Shown here: positions 1 to 7,175 of the stretch, piece after piece | Position numbering within the stretch: position 1 is the stretch's first letter | How the letters are laid out: every line of letters starts with the position of its first letter | NCBI GenBank assembly: GCA_027489105.1 | Contig: JAIYAJ010000591.1 | Coordinates: 1-19,315, forward strand | From: Zymomonas sp. | GTDB lineage: Bacteria; Pseudomonadota; Alphaproteobacteria; Sphingomonadales; Sphingomonadaceae | Direction: 5' to 3' | Length of the DNA: 19,315 bases | Notes under the pieces: generated by a model | The model's database searches: none | Told to the model about the DNA's origin: nothing | What the model saw: only the letters and a program-made list of their open reading frames with translations | Translations under genes and position numbers: made by a program

Positions 1-72
1 GCGCGTCTCATCGACGTCGATCGAACGGAAATAGCGATGCGCCGCGAGTGAAGGCGGATTGATGCCCAGCAT
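1..72 (-). CDS. N-terminus of an unrecognised protein (partial, runs off the left edge)
   Basis: Reading the minus strand from an ATG at 72 gives 24 uninterrupted codons to the window edge, beginning MLGINPPSLAAHRYF. A good ribosome binding site (GAGGA, about 8 nt before the ATG) lies just upstream, which makes the start credible. The gene follows the TonB-dependent receptor in the same direction, with a hairpin between them, so it may be read through from the receptor promoter or be a separate unit. Twenty-four residues are too few to recognise a family, so no function is assigned. Confidence 0.55.
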   Translation of the reverse strand, partial: MLGINPPSLAAHRYFRSIDVDETR

Positions 73-112
73 GGTTCGATCCTCGTCAGATGGTCGGTTC
101 TGCTCCTGCAAC

Positions 113-149
113 GTGCGCCGGCAGGGTTTCACGATTCCCGCCGGCGCGC
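113..149 (-). terminator. Strong GC-rich hairpin after the TonB-dependent receptor gene
   Basis: The arms GCGCCGGC (115-122) and GCCGGCGC (140-147) are perfect complements. The stem is extended inward by GGG/CCC (124-126 with 137-139) after a single bulged A, and outward by a G-U and a G-C pair. The loop is 10 nt. It starts 11 nt after the receptor stop codon on the minus strand. No run of U follows in the transcribed direction, so it may be a Rho-assisted or weak terminator, or an RNA 3'-end stabiliser that separates receptor expression from the downstream gene. Confidence 0.5.
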
Positions 150-159
150 AATGACGACG

Positions 160-2559
160 TCACATCTTCCATTTGGCGGTGAGATACCATTCGCGCGGCC
201 GCGCGAAGAGCTGTTCGTACACGCGGAAGGACGCGCCGTAGATTCCGGTCTGCGTGTAGCGTTCATTGGTGATGTTGGTGACGCCGGCCACGAAGCTGAT
301 CGAGCGGTCGGCCAAGTCCCAGGCGACCGAGCCGTTCAGCAGATGATAGCCGCCCTGATAGAGCTCCGCCGTGTTGAGCGCGTCCATGAAGAAGCCCGAG
401 CGATAGGACCAGTCGAGGCGCGGCGTGATCTCCCCGCCGCCCGGCAGTTCGATGCTCTTGAGCAGCGAGGCGCTGAGCGTCCATTTGGAGATGCGCTCGA
501 ACTTCGACGCGCGGGTGATCTCGGTCGCGGCCGGATCGATCGAGGTATAGGCCGGATCGAGATAGCCGGCGCTCGCCTCGACGAAGAAGCCGCCGCCGGG
601 CGACAGCCGCGCTCCGAGCCGGGCGCCCTTGATCTCGGCGCGCGCGGCGTTCTTCGTGACCGGGGCGACGCCGGTGAAGACCTGCACCTGCAGATCGTCA
701 TATTTGGTCAGAAACACCGCGCCGTTGAGGGTCAGCCGGCGATCGAGCAATTCGGACTTGAAGCCCGCTTCGAACGCCGAGGCCTTTTCCGCGCCGAACT
801 GCGGAGTGGCGGCGAGCGGCGGGAAGACGCGCTGCACGAAGCCGCCGCTCTTGAAGCCGCGCGAGAAGGAGCCGTAGAGCATCAGACGGTCGGCCGGTTT
901 CCAGGCGAGGTTGACCATCGGGGTCAGGTCGTCCTCGCTCCGCTTCACCGTCACGAAGGGCAGGACGCGCGTCTGCGGCGTGTTGGGGCTGCCGGCAATC
1001 AGCTGCGCGCCCGGCGTGCGGTCGACGAAGATGGTCTGGTCGGGCAGGAAACTCTTGTCGTCCTTGGTGTAGCGGAGACCCGCGGTCAGATCGAGGCTGT
1101 CGGTCAGCTTGACCGTCGCCTGGCCGAAGGCCGCATAGCTGCGTGTCTTGAAGCGGCCGCCCGACTGGAAATTGACCGGTGTGAAATCGAGGATGTTCAC
1201 ATTGTTGCCGGTCTCGTCGAAATAATAGGCTCCCACCGCATATTTGACCCGGTCGGCAAAGGCGTCGCCGGTCAGCTGGAGCTCCTGGCTGAACTGCTCG
1301 TCGGTCAGGCTGTCGAAGAAATGGGTGATCGTCAGCGGCGAGTGATCCCCGTCGCGCGCGAAGCGGCCCTTCAGATGGCGATAGGCGGTGATCGACTTGA
1401 GCTTGGCCGCACCGAGATTCCATTCGATCGTGCCGCTCGCCGCCCACACCTTGTTGCGCGAATATTGCGGCGCGGTCCCCGCATCGGTCGTGCGGCTGAC
1501 ATATTGATCGCCATAGCAGGCCGCACCGCTGCCCTGCGGGCTATAGGGATTGAAGCCGAGGCAGTTCTGACCCCCGAGGAAGGTCGCGATATAATTGTTG
1601 AGCAGCGCGAAATTGTCGACCGGCGCGTCGAAGGGCGGATTGATGACGTAGGAACCGGGCGTGGCCGGGCTGCCTGGCGGCAGCATCGGCAGGCCCTGCG
1701 GGTTGAACACCGCCGAACGATAGTCGATTCCCGACAGCGTCAGAGCGGGGCCGTGGCTGCGGTCGTCGGTTCCTTCGACCGCCAGGTTGACCTCGAAATC
1801 GGACGACGGCGTCCAGCGCAGCTGCAGCCGGCCGGTCTGGGTGTTCACATTGCCCAGATCCTTGTTGTCGGACGTGCGGGTGACATAGCCGTCGCGGATG
1901 AAGCTGCCGACCGACAGGCGCGCGGCCAGCGTTTCGCCGAGCGGTACGTTGATCATGCCCTTGACGTCGAAGCGGCTGTAGCGGCCGGTCGTCGCCTGCG
2001 CCGAAGCCTCGAACCGGTCGCGCGGCTTGACGGTTGTCAGGCTGAGCGCACCGCCGATGGTGTTGCGGCCGAACAGCGTGCCCTGCGGCCCGCGCAGAAC
2101 TTCGATCCGCTCGACATCGACCAGATCGAGCAGCGCACCGACCGAGCGCGCGACATAGACGCCGTCGACATAGACGCCGACGCCGGGCTCGGTCGTGGGA
2201 AGGAACTCCTTCTGGCCGATGCCGCGGATATAGATGGCGGCCGAGGAACTGGCGCCGCCGAAGCTCGGGTTGTTCTGGAAGGTCAGGTTGGGCGTGAAGG
2301 TCGCGATGCCGTCGACCTTGTCGAGACCCCGCGCCGCCAGCGCTTCGCCGCTGAACGCCGACATGGCGATGGGGATATCCTGCGCGCGCTCCTCGCGTTT
2401 GCGGGCGGTGACGATGATGTCGCCCTCACCGAGCAGGTCGGCGCGCGAGGCCTGCGACTCTTCACCCGATGCTGCGGTCGTCTGCGCCTGCACGGGCAGG
2501 GCGAGCACCGCCGCGACCGCACCCATCATATGAAACGCCGGACTCCATCCCTTGACCAT
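160..2559 (-). CDS. TonB-dependent outer-membrane receptor
   Basis: Energised uptake of a large or poorly diffusing substrate across the outer membrane. The 799-residue product starts with a signal peptide (about residues 1-25, hydrophobic core AVAAVLALP, cleavage after VQA). A TonB-box/plug entry (GDIIVTARK, about 46-54) follows, then the plug domain with the conserved RGPQGTLFGRNTIGG stretch (about 155-169), then a long 22-strand-type beta-barrel ending in an aromatic-rich strand (WYLTAKWKM). The length is normal for the sphingomonad catabolic receptor group. The ATG at 2559 is preferred over an in-frame ATG at 2637, because GGAGAAGGGG lies a few bases upstream and the signal peptide begins there. 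It is divergent from the tetR gene, with a palindromic operator-like site between them, so it is probably regulated together with the downstream catabolic operon. The substrate is unknown; the neighbourhood suggests an organic acid or hydrophobic compound rather than a siderophore. Confidence 0.95.
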   Translation of the reverse strand: MVKGWSPAFHMMGAVAAVLALPVQAQTTAASGEESQASRADLLGEGDIIVTARKREERAQDIPIAMSAFSGEALAARGLDKVDGIATFTPNLTFQNNPSFGGASSSAAIYIRGIGQKEFLPTTEPGVGVYVDGVYVARSVGALLDLVDVERIEVLRGPQGTLFGRNTIGGALSLTTVKPRDRFEASAQATTGRYSRFDVKGMINVPLGETLAARLSVGSFIRDGYVTRTSDNKDLGNVNTQTGRLQLRWTPSSDFEVNLAVEGTDDRSHGPALTLSGIDYRSAVFNPQGLPMLPPGSPATPGSYVINPPFDAPVDNFALLNNYIATFLGGQNCLGFNPYSPQGSGAACYGDQYVSRTTDAGTAPQYSRNKVWAASGTIEWNLGAAKLKSITAYRHLKGRFARDGDHSPLTITHFFDSLTDEQFSQELQLTGDAFADRVKYAVGAYYFDETGNNVNILDFTPVNFQSGGRFKTRSYAAFGQATVKLTDSLDLTAGLRYTKDDKSFLPDQTIFVDRTPGAQLIAGSPNTPQTRVLPFVTVKRSEDDLTPMVNLAWKPADRLMLYGSFSRGFKSGGFVQRVFPPLAATPQFGAEKASAFEAGFKSELLDRRLTLNGAVFLTKYDDLQVQVFTGVAPVTKNAARAEIKGARLGARLSPGGGFFVEASAGYLDPAYTSIDPAATEITRASKFERISKWTLSASLLKSIELPGGGEITPRLDWSYRSGFFMDALNTAELYQGGYHLLNGSVAWDLADRSISFVAGVTNITNERYTQTGIYGASFRVYEQLFARPREWYLTAKWKM

Positions 2560-2777
2560 CGTCTGTCCCCTTCTCCAGCCCCCGCCCTGCGGTGGGCCCA
2601 TTCCCTTGGCTGGGAGAGAACAGCATTCGGCCGCCACAAGTTATGCAGCCAATGCGGCGGCTGTGCACCGATTGCGGTTTAGTGACGGCGGCGCGACCAG
2701 TCCGCACCCGATAGAAAGATGGACGATAGTCCAATTCATGCTATTGCCGACCCCGAACTTCGATGGAGCGGAACGGA
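2560..2777. promoter_or_regulatory. Divergent control region between receptor and tetR
   Basis: This is 218 bp without a supportable gene. It must hold the promoters of the receptor (leftward) and the TetR regulator (rightward). The only clear element is the palindrome at 2720-2733. I could not pick a convincing -35/-10 pair for either direction by eye. The 160 bp nearest the receptor show no repeat that I trust. Confidence 0.6.
2720..2733. promoter_or_regulatory. Putative TetR operator, copy 1 (TGGAC-GATA-GTCCA)
   Basis: A 14-bp inverted repeat with perfect 5-bp arms TGGAC/GTCCA around GATA, 44 bp upstream of the tetR start codon. The same arms recur at 3489-3502 in front of the acyl-CoA ligase gene. 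Size and symmetry suit a TetR-family dimer. Assignment to the adjacent regulator is inference from position and recurrence. Confidence 0.65.
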
Positions 2778-3467
2778 ATGGCGCGCAGGTCGACGGCGGC
2801 TCTGGACGAAGACGGGCGTTCGCCGGACATGTCGCGCCGCGAACGCAACAAGGCCCGGACCCGCGCCGCCATATTGGAGGCGAGCATCAGCTGCATGGCC
2901 GAGTCGGGCGTTCAGGACGCGACGATGGACCAGATCGCCACCGCCGCCGACGTCGCCCGGGCCACCCTGTTCAACTATTTCCCCAGCAAGAACGACATCA
3001 TCGATGCATTGGTGGCCGAGAATGACGCGGGCTTCTTCGTAGCGATGGAGGGATGGCGAAGGGCCACACATCTGACGACGGTCGAGAAGCTCGCAGGCCT
3101 GTTCGCCGCGACCGACCATTATCTGCGGCGCGCCCCCGCCCGGCGGCGCGCTGTTCTCAGCATGTCGTGGAGGAACTGGGGCCAGCCCGGAAACCAGCAG
3201 CGCGTCCAGCGGGTCGTCGACGCCTTCAGCGCCCTGCTCGACGACGGCCGCCATGGCGGGGACCTGTCGCCGCAGCTCGACAGCGCGATCGCCGGGGAGA
3301 TCATCGCGCAGACCTATATGGGGGTGATCCACGCTTGGCGGATGGACGAGGCGCACCCGGCGGCGAACCGGCTCGACGTCGTCGCCCGACTGCTGGCGAC
3401 GATGATCGCGCCGGGCACGCCTTTCCCGGATCGCGCCCCCTTACCGCCCTTGCCGCCGATCCCGTAA
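2778..3467 (+). CDS. TetR/AcrR family transcriptional regulator
   Basis: A ligand-responsive DNA-binding repressor, probably controlling the receptor and the catabolic operon on either side. The 229-residue protein has an N-terminal helix-turn-helix (about residues 22-71), including the TMDQIATAADVARATLFNYF signature and the typical FPSK at the start of helix 4. A divergent all-helical ligand-binding and dimerisation domain occupies the rest. A proline-rich tail (PLPPLPPIP) ends it. The ATG at 2778 is chosen because GGAG lies 9 nt upstream; an in-frame ATG at 2763 lacks a clear ribosome site. Palindromic sites with identical arms at 2720-2733 and 3489-3502 are the likely operators. The inducer is unknown but is probably the pathway substrate or its CoA thioester. 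Confidence 0.93.
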   Translation: MARRSTAALDEDGRSPDMSRRERNKARTRAAILEASISCMAESGVQDATMDQIATAADVARATLFNYFPSKNDIIDALVAENDAGFFVAMEGWRRATHLTTVEKLAGLFAATDHYLRRAPARRRAVLSMSWRNWGQPGNQQRVQRVVDAFSALLDDGRHGGDLSPQLDSAIAGEIIAQTYMGVIHAWRMDEAHPAANRLDVVARLLATMIAPGTPFPDRAPLPPLPPIP

Positions 3468-3488
3468 AATAAGACCCGGTTATTTTTA

Positions 3489-3502
3489 TGGACTATAGTC
3501 CA
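3489..3502. promoter_or_regulatory. Putative TetR operator, copy 2 (TGGAC-TATA-GTCCA)
   Basis: A perfect 14-bp palindrome immediately upstream of a consensus -10 hexamer (TATAAT, 3507-3512) and 38 to 51 bp ahead of the ligase start. It therefore covers the spacer between -35 and -10 of the catabolic operon promoter, a position where bound repressor would block RNA polymerase. Arms are identical to the site upstream of tetR. Confidence 0.7.
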
Positions 3503-3506
3503 AATA

Positions 3507-3512
3507 TATAAT
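3507..3512 (+). promoter_or_regulatory. -10 element (TATAAT) of the catabolic operon promoter
   Basis: An exact TATAAT in a short A/T-rich patch (about 3480-3515) that stands out in this GC-rich sequence. It lies in the 54-72 bp gap between the tetR stop and the ligase start. No good -35 is visible at 16-18 bp (best is TTTATG, 3485-3490). Transcription would start near 3518-3520, which favours translation from the downstream start codon at 3540 over the ATG at 3522. Confidence 0.55.
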
Positions 3513-3539
3513 ATCGAGCCCATGAAGGCCAAGGAGAGG

Positions 3540-5162
3540 ATGTTGGCTGAGACGAAAGACAATCTCGTGCAGATGCTGACATCTGCCGGGGCGCCCTTCG
3601 AGCTGATCGAGGTGGCGGTCGGTGGCCACGCGATGCGCGGCTTCCGCCGGGCCGAGACCAATCTCGGCGTGCTGCTCGACAATCTCGCGCTGTTCCGGGA
3701 TCGGGAGTTCATCGTCGATGGCGACCGCCGCCTGACCTATGGCGAGGTCGAGGCCGCAGCGGGCCGGATCGCACGGCTGCTGTCGGATCGCGGCATCGGG
3801 TCGGGCGAGCGGGTCGCCCTCGCCATGCGCAACGGCCCCGAATGGATGGTCGCCTTCCTCGCGATCATCGCGATCGGCGCCATACCGGCGCTGGTCAACA
3901 GCCGGGGCAGCGCATCCGAGATGCTCGCCACGATCGATCTGGTCGGCGCCCGCCTCACCCTGGTCGACGAACGCCGCGACGCGATGCTCGGCGACGCGAC
4001 GCCCTGCCTCGTGCCCCAGATCGACCCCAGCGCGGGCGGCCCGGCCCTGCCGCGCCCGTCCGCCGGCCCCGACGAACCGGCGATGATCCTGTTCACCTCG
4101 GGTACCACCGGCCGCTCCAAAGGCGCCACCCTTTCGCACCGGGCAGCGCTCACCGGGCTGCTGCTCGCGCAGATGGCGGGCGCGATCATCGCCTTGCGCC
4201 ATTTCGGCCCTGACGCGCTGAGCGCACCGCGCCCGCAGCAGACGACGCTGCTCGCCTTCCCGCTGTTCCATGTCAGCGGCTGCCACGCGACCTTCCTGTC
4301 CGCGCTGGCATCGGGCGGCCGCCTCGTCGCCGCCGCGCGCTGGGAGCCCGAGGCCATCGTCCGGCTGACCGAACGCGAGGGCATCAACAGCATCTCGGGC
4401 TCGCCCGCGATGATCTGGGACTTGGTCCACACCAAGGCCCGGCTCGGCGCCGCGCTGGACTCGCTCGTCCTGGTGTCGTCCGGCGCCCGAGCCCAGCCGG
4501 TCCACCTGCTGAATGCGGTGGTCGAGGCCTTCCCGCGCGCGATCGTCGGTACCGGCTTCGGATCGACCGAGACCGCCGGGGCGGTCGCGATGCACACCGG
4601 CGCCGACTATCTCGCCCATCCGCGCGCGGCCGGGCGGGTCCTGCCGCTCGCCGAGGTTCGTATCGTCGATGCCGAGGGCACCGACCAGCCGGTTGGCAGC
4701 GCCGGCCAGATCCTCGTTCGCGGCCCGATGGTCATGTCCGGCTATTGGAACGACCCGGCGGCGACCGAACGCGCGATCGTCGATGGCTGGTTCCACACCG
4801 GCGACGTCGGCGCGCTCGACGAGCTCGGCAATCTCACCATCCTCGACCGGCTGACCGACATGGTCCTGTGCGGGGGCGAGAACATCTACTGCGCCGAGGT
4901 CGAGGCGGCGCTGCAGCACCATCCCGACATCGTCGAGGCCGCCGCTTATGGCCTGCCGCACGAGCGCCTCGGCGAACGGCTGGTCGCCATCGTGCGGGCG
5001 CGCGACGGCGCGACGGTCGATCCGGAGCAGGTGCGCCGGAGCCTGTCGGGGCGGATCGCCGACTATAAGATACCGACCGAGATCTTCGCCACAGCCGAGG
5101 GCCTGCCCCGCAACGCGCTGGGCAAGGTCGACAAGCGCGCGCTCCGCGCCGCCCACGCCTAG
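3540..5162 (+). CDS. Class I adenylate-forming enzyme, probable acyl-CoA ligase
   Basis: Probably activates a carboxylic acid to its CoA thioester via an acyl-adenylate, the first committed step of the operon's pathway. About 540 residues, normal for the family. Visible motifs: the P-loop LFTSGTTGRSKG (about 184-195), GFGSTE (339-344), the HTGD motif (419-422), the hinge region with DMVLCGGENIYCAEVE, and the C-terminal catalytic lysine in LGKVDK (K529). All key positions are intact. The start is uncertain: ATG 3522 lies only 2-4 nt after the expected transcription start, while AAGGAGAGG at 3531-3539 serves ATG 3540 or TTG 3543. It is the first gene of the operon, with the TetR operator and a TATAAT just upstream, and is followed after 20 nt by the amidohydrolase-like gene. 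The acyl substrate cannot be read from the sequence. Confidence 0.93.
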   Translation: MLAETKDNLVQMLTSAGAPFELIEVAVGGHAMRGFRRAETNLGVLLDNLALFRDREFIVDGDRRLTYGEVEAAAGRIARLLSDRGIGSGERVALAMRNGPEWMVAFLAIIAIGAIPALVNSRGSASEMLATIDLVGARLTLVDERRDAMLGDATPCLVPQIDPSAGGPALPRPSAGPDEPAMILFTSGTTGRSKGATLSHRAALTGLLLAQMAGAIIALRHFGPDALSAPRPQQTTLLAFPLFHVSGCHATFLSALASGGRLVAAARWEPEAIVRLTEREGINSISGSPAMIWDLVHTKARLGAALDSLVLVSSGARAQPVHLLNAVVEAFPRAIVGTGFGSTETAGAVAMHTGADYLAHPRAAGRVLPLAEVRIVDAEGTDQPVGSAGQILVRGPMVMSGYWNDPAATERAIVDGWFHTGDVGALDELGNLTILDRLTDMVLCGGENIYCAEVEAALQHHPDIVEAAAYGLPHERLGERLVAIVRARDGATVDPEQVRRSLSGRIADYKIPTEIFATAEGLPRNALGKVDKRALRAAHA

Positions 5163-5182
5163 GCAGACACAGGAGAGGCCCC

Positions 5183-6052
5183 ATGCGACCCCGCGACATT
5201 CCGGTCATCGACACGATGCTGGGCGTGCCCCTGAAGGAGGACCGCTCCGACTGGTTCAACTTCTTCAAGCCGCTGCTGCGCGACAAGGAGAGCCTGTCGC
5301 AATTCTCGATGCCGGCGCAATATATGTTCCGCAACATCCCCAATGCCGACGGGATCGACGACCTGCCCGGCTGGACGGTTTCCGAAATGGACCGCTTCGG
5401 CATCGCCAAGGCGCTGATCGGCTATGTCGAGGGGTCGCCGCTCAACGACATCGTCCGCGACCGCTTCGCCGACCGCTTCTTCTTCGACATGCCGGTCGAC
5501 CCCAATGGCGGCGTCGACGTGATCCGCGCGATCCGCCGCGCCCATGCCGAGGTCGGGATCAAGGCGGTCAGCGTCTTCCCTTGCGGCTGCGTGCCGCAGG
5601 TGCCGATCAACGACAAGCGGATGTGGCCCGTCTACACCACCGCCTGCGAGCTCGACATTCCGGTGCTCGTCAATGTCGGCGTGCCGGGGCCGCGCGTACC
5701 GATGGCGCCGCAGCATGTCGAGCTGGTCGACGAGGTCTGCTATTTCTTCCCCGAGCTGAAATTCGTCATGCGCCACGGGGCCGAGCCCTGGGAGGACCTG
5801 GCGGTCAAGCTGATGCTCAAATATCCCAATCTCTATTATTCGACGAGCGCCTTCGCGCCGAAGCACTACCCCAAGGCGATCATCGATTTCGCCAATACGC
5901 GCGGTGCCGACAAGATCCTCTACGCCGGCTATTTCCCGATGGGCCTGAGCCTCGAGCGCATCTTCACCGACATGGATGCCGTCCCGTTCAAGGATCATGT
6001 CTGGCCCAAATTCCTGCACGAAAACGCCCGCCGCGTCTTTCAACTCGATTGA
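5183..6052 (+). CDS. Amidohydrolase-2 (ACMSD-like) family protein with degraded metal site
   Basis: A 289-residue TIM-barrel protein of the amidohydrolase-2/ACMSD-like family, recognisable from the region PELKFVMRHGAEPWEDLAVKL through LYYSTSAFAPKHYP and the C-terminal barrel strand. Related enzymes are metal-dependent hydrolases or decarboxylases. Here most metal ligands are replaced: the N-terminal HxH after 'ID' reads M12 and G14, the mid-barrel His is N164 (VLVNVG), and the Asp of the usual GSDYP motif is Tyr (Y250 in YAGYFP). Only the His in RHG (H198) remains. The frame is intact and a ribosome site (AGGAGA) precedes the ATG, so this is not decay by frameshift. It may be a metal-independent enzyme, a pseudoenzyme or a binding protein. 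It sits 20 nt after the ligase and 10 nt before the Rieske gene. Confidence 0.88.
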   Translation: MRPRDIPVIDTMLGVPLKEDRSDWFNFFKPLLRDKESLSQFSMPAQYMFRNIPNADGIDDLPGWTVSEMDRFGIAKALIGYVEGSPLNDIVRDRFADRFFFDMPVDPNGGVDVIRAIRRAHAEVGIKAVSVFPCGCVPQVPINDKRMWPVYTTACELDIPVLVNVGVPGPRVPMAPQHVELVDEVCYFFPELKFVMRHGAEPWEDLAVKLMLKYPNLYYSTSAFAPKHYPKAIIDFANTRGADKILYAGYFPMGLSLERIFTDMDAVPFKDHVWPKFLHENARRVFQLD

Positions 6053-6062
6053 GGAGCGCCCG

Positions 6063-7175
6063 ATGACCGACAGCCAGACCGCCTCCACCGCGACCGACGC
6101 GCGCACCGCCCCCGTCGCGGTGTGGCAGATGCTCTCCGAACTGAAGGGCGAGGCGCTGCAGCAGTGGCGCGTCGCCGAGGTCCGCAACCGCGCGAGCGCG
6201 GACGAGCGCGGGATCGACCTGCCCTTCCCGCTCGGCTGGTTCGCGGTCGCCTATTCGGACGAGCTGGCGGCGGGACAGGTCAAGCCCATACGCTATTTCG
6301 GACGCGAGCTGGCGCTGTGGCGCGGCGAGGACGGCAAGGCCCGCCTGCTCGACGCCTATTGCAAGCATCTCGGCGCCCATATGGGCTATGGCGGGCGGGT
6401 GAACGGCAATCTGCTCGAATGCCCGTTCCACGCGTGGCGCTATGATGGCGACGGCAGCGTCAAGGACATTCCCTATGCGCGCGCCATCCCGCCGCAGGTG
6501 AAACGCCCCTGCGCGCACCAGTGGGTGGTCGAGGAAGCCAATGGCTTCATCTGGACCTGGTACCATCCGTTCGGCGAGGCCCCGAAATGGGAGCTCGACC
6601 ATTATCCCGAGACGAGCGATCCGGACTGGACGCCCTATCAGCGGCACGAATGGCACGTCTATGCGCCGCTCCAGTCGATGGCCGAGAATGGGGTCGACAG
6701 CGCCCATTTCCAGTTCGTCCATGGCACCGCCAATTTCCCCGATGCGGAGATTCACTGGGACGGCCACCGCCGATCCGGGATCGTCTCGGCGAAGATGGGG
6801 ACCCCGGCGGGCGAGGTCGACGGGCGGATCGTCAACGGCCAGAACGGCCCCGGCCAGGCCTATACCCGGTTCGAGGGCATCTCCGAGACGCTGCTCGTCG
6901 CCGCGATCACGCCGGTCGACCGCGACTGCGTCCATGCGCGCTTCGCCTTCACCCAGCCGCGCAGCCAGGCCGAGGGTCCGGGGGCAGGTCTGGCCCGCGC
7001 ACTGATCCGCGACATCTGCAAGCAGTTCGACCAGGACAAGGTGATCTGGGACCGCCAGGCCTATCTGCACGACGCCATCATCTGCGACGGGGACGGGCCG
7101 ATCATCCGCTATCGCCGCTATTATAAGCAATTCTACGCCGAACAGAACGAGCAGCCCGGCCAGAAGCGCGCCTGA
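6063..7175 (+). CDS. Rieske non-haem iron oxygenase, KshA-like
   Basis: Terminal oxygenase that inserts oxygen into a ring or alkyl carbon using electrons from a separate reductase. The 370-residue protein has an N-terminal Rieske [2Fe-2S] domain with C100-x-H102-x17-C120-x2-H123 (CKH...CPFH). The catalytic domain carries mononuclear iron ligands D212-x2-H215-x4-H220 in NGVDSAHFQFVHG, plus a probable third ligand Asp near DQDKVIWDRQ. The stretch GWFAVAYSDELAAGQVKPIR and the LDAY-C-x-HLGAH pattern resemble 3-ketosteroid 9-alpha-hydroxylase oxygenase (KshA), a monooxygenase without a beta subunit. ATG 6063 is preceded by GAGGAGCGCCCG, giving a good ribosome site; longer in-frame reading into the previous gene is rejected. 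No reductase or ferredoxin gene lies in the window, so redox partners must come from elsewhere. Its stop overlaps the MFS start by 1 nt. Confidence 0.94.
   Translation: MTDSQTASTATDARTAPVAVWQMLSELKGEALQQWRVAEVRNRASADERGIDLPFPLGWFAVAYSDELAAGQVKPIRYFGRELALWRGEDGKARLLDAYCKHLGAHMGYGGRVNGNLLECPFHAWRYDGDGSVKDIPYARAIPPQVKRPCAHQWVVEEANGFIWTWYHPFGEAPKWELDHYPETSDPDWTPYQRHEWHVYAPLQSMAENGVDSAHFQFVHGTANFPDAEIHWDGHRRSGIVSAKMGTPAGEVDGRIVNGQNGPGQAYTRFEGISETLLVAAITPVDRDCVHARFAFTQPRSQAEGPGAGLARALIRDICKQFDQDKVIWDRQAYLHDAIICDGDGPIIRYRRYYKQFYAEQNEQPGQKRA

Noticed and set aside
151..2682. An 843-codon open frame on the plus strand, fully antisense to the receptor gene
   Set aside because: The translation is low-complexity (rich in Arg, Ala, Gly, Asp, Glu) with no recognisable domain. 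It mirrors a well-supported receptor, and long antisense frames are common in GC-rich coding DNA.
2638..2720. An imperfect CAGCC/GGCTG inverted repeat in the receptor leader
   Set aside because: Five-base arms with an 8-nt loop in GC-rich DNA are expected by chance and have no second copy.
3486..5156. A 556-codon open frame antisense to the acyl-CoA ligase
   Set aside because: Composition is biased and no family features are visible, while the plus-strand ligase has every motif intact.
5976..6062. A 29-codon N-terminal extension of the Rieske oxygenase
   Set aside because: It lies in the 3' end of the amidohydrolase-like gene in another frame and reads as noise. A good ribosome site serves ATG 6063.
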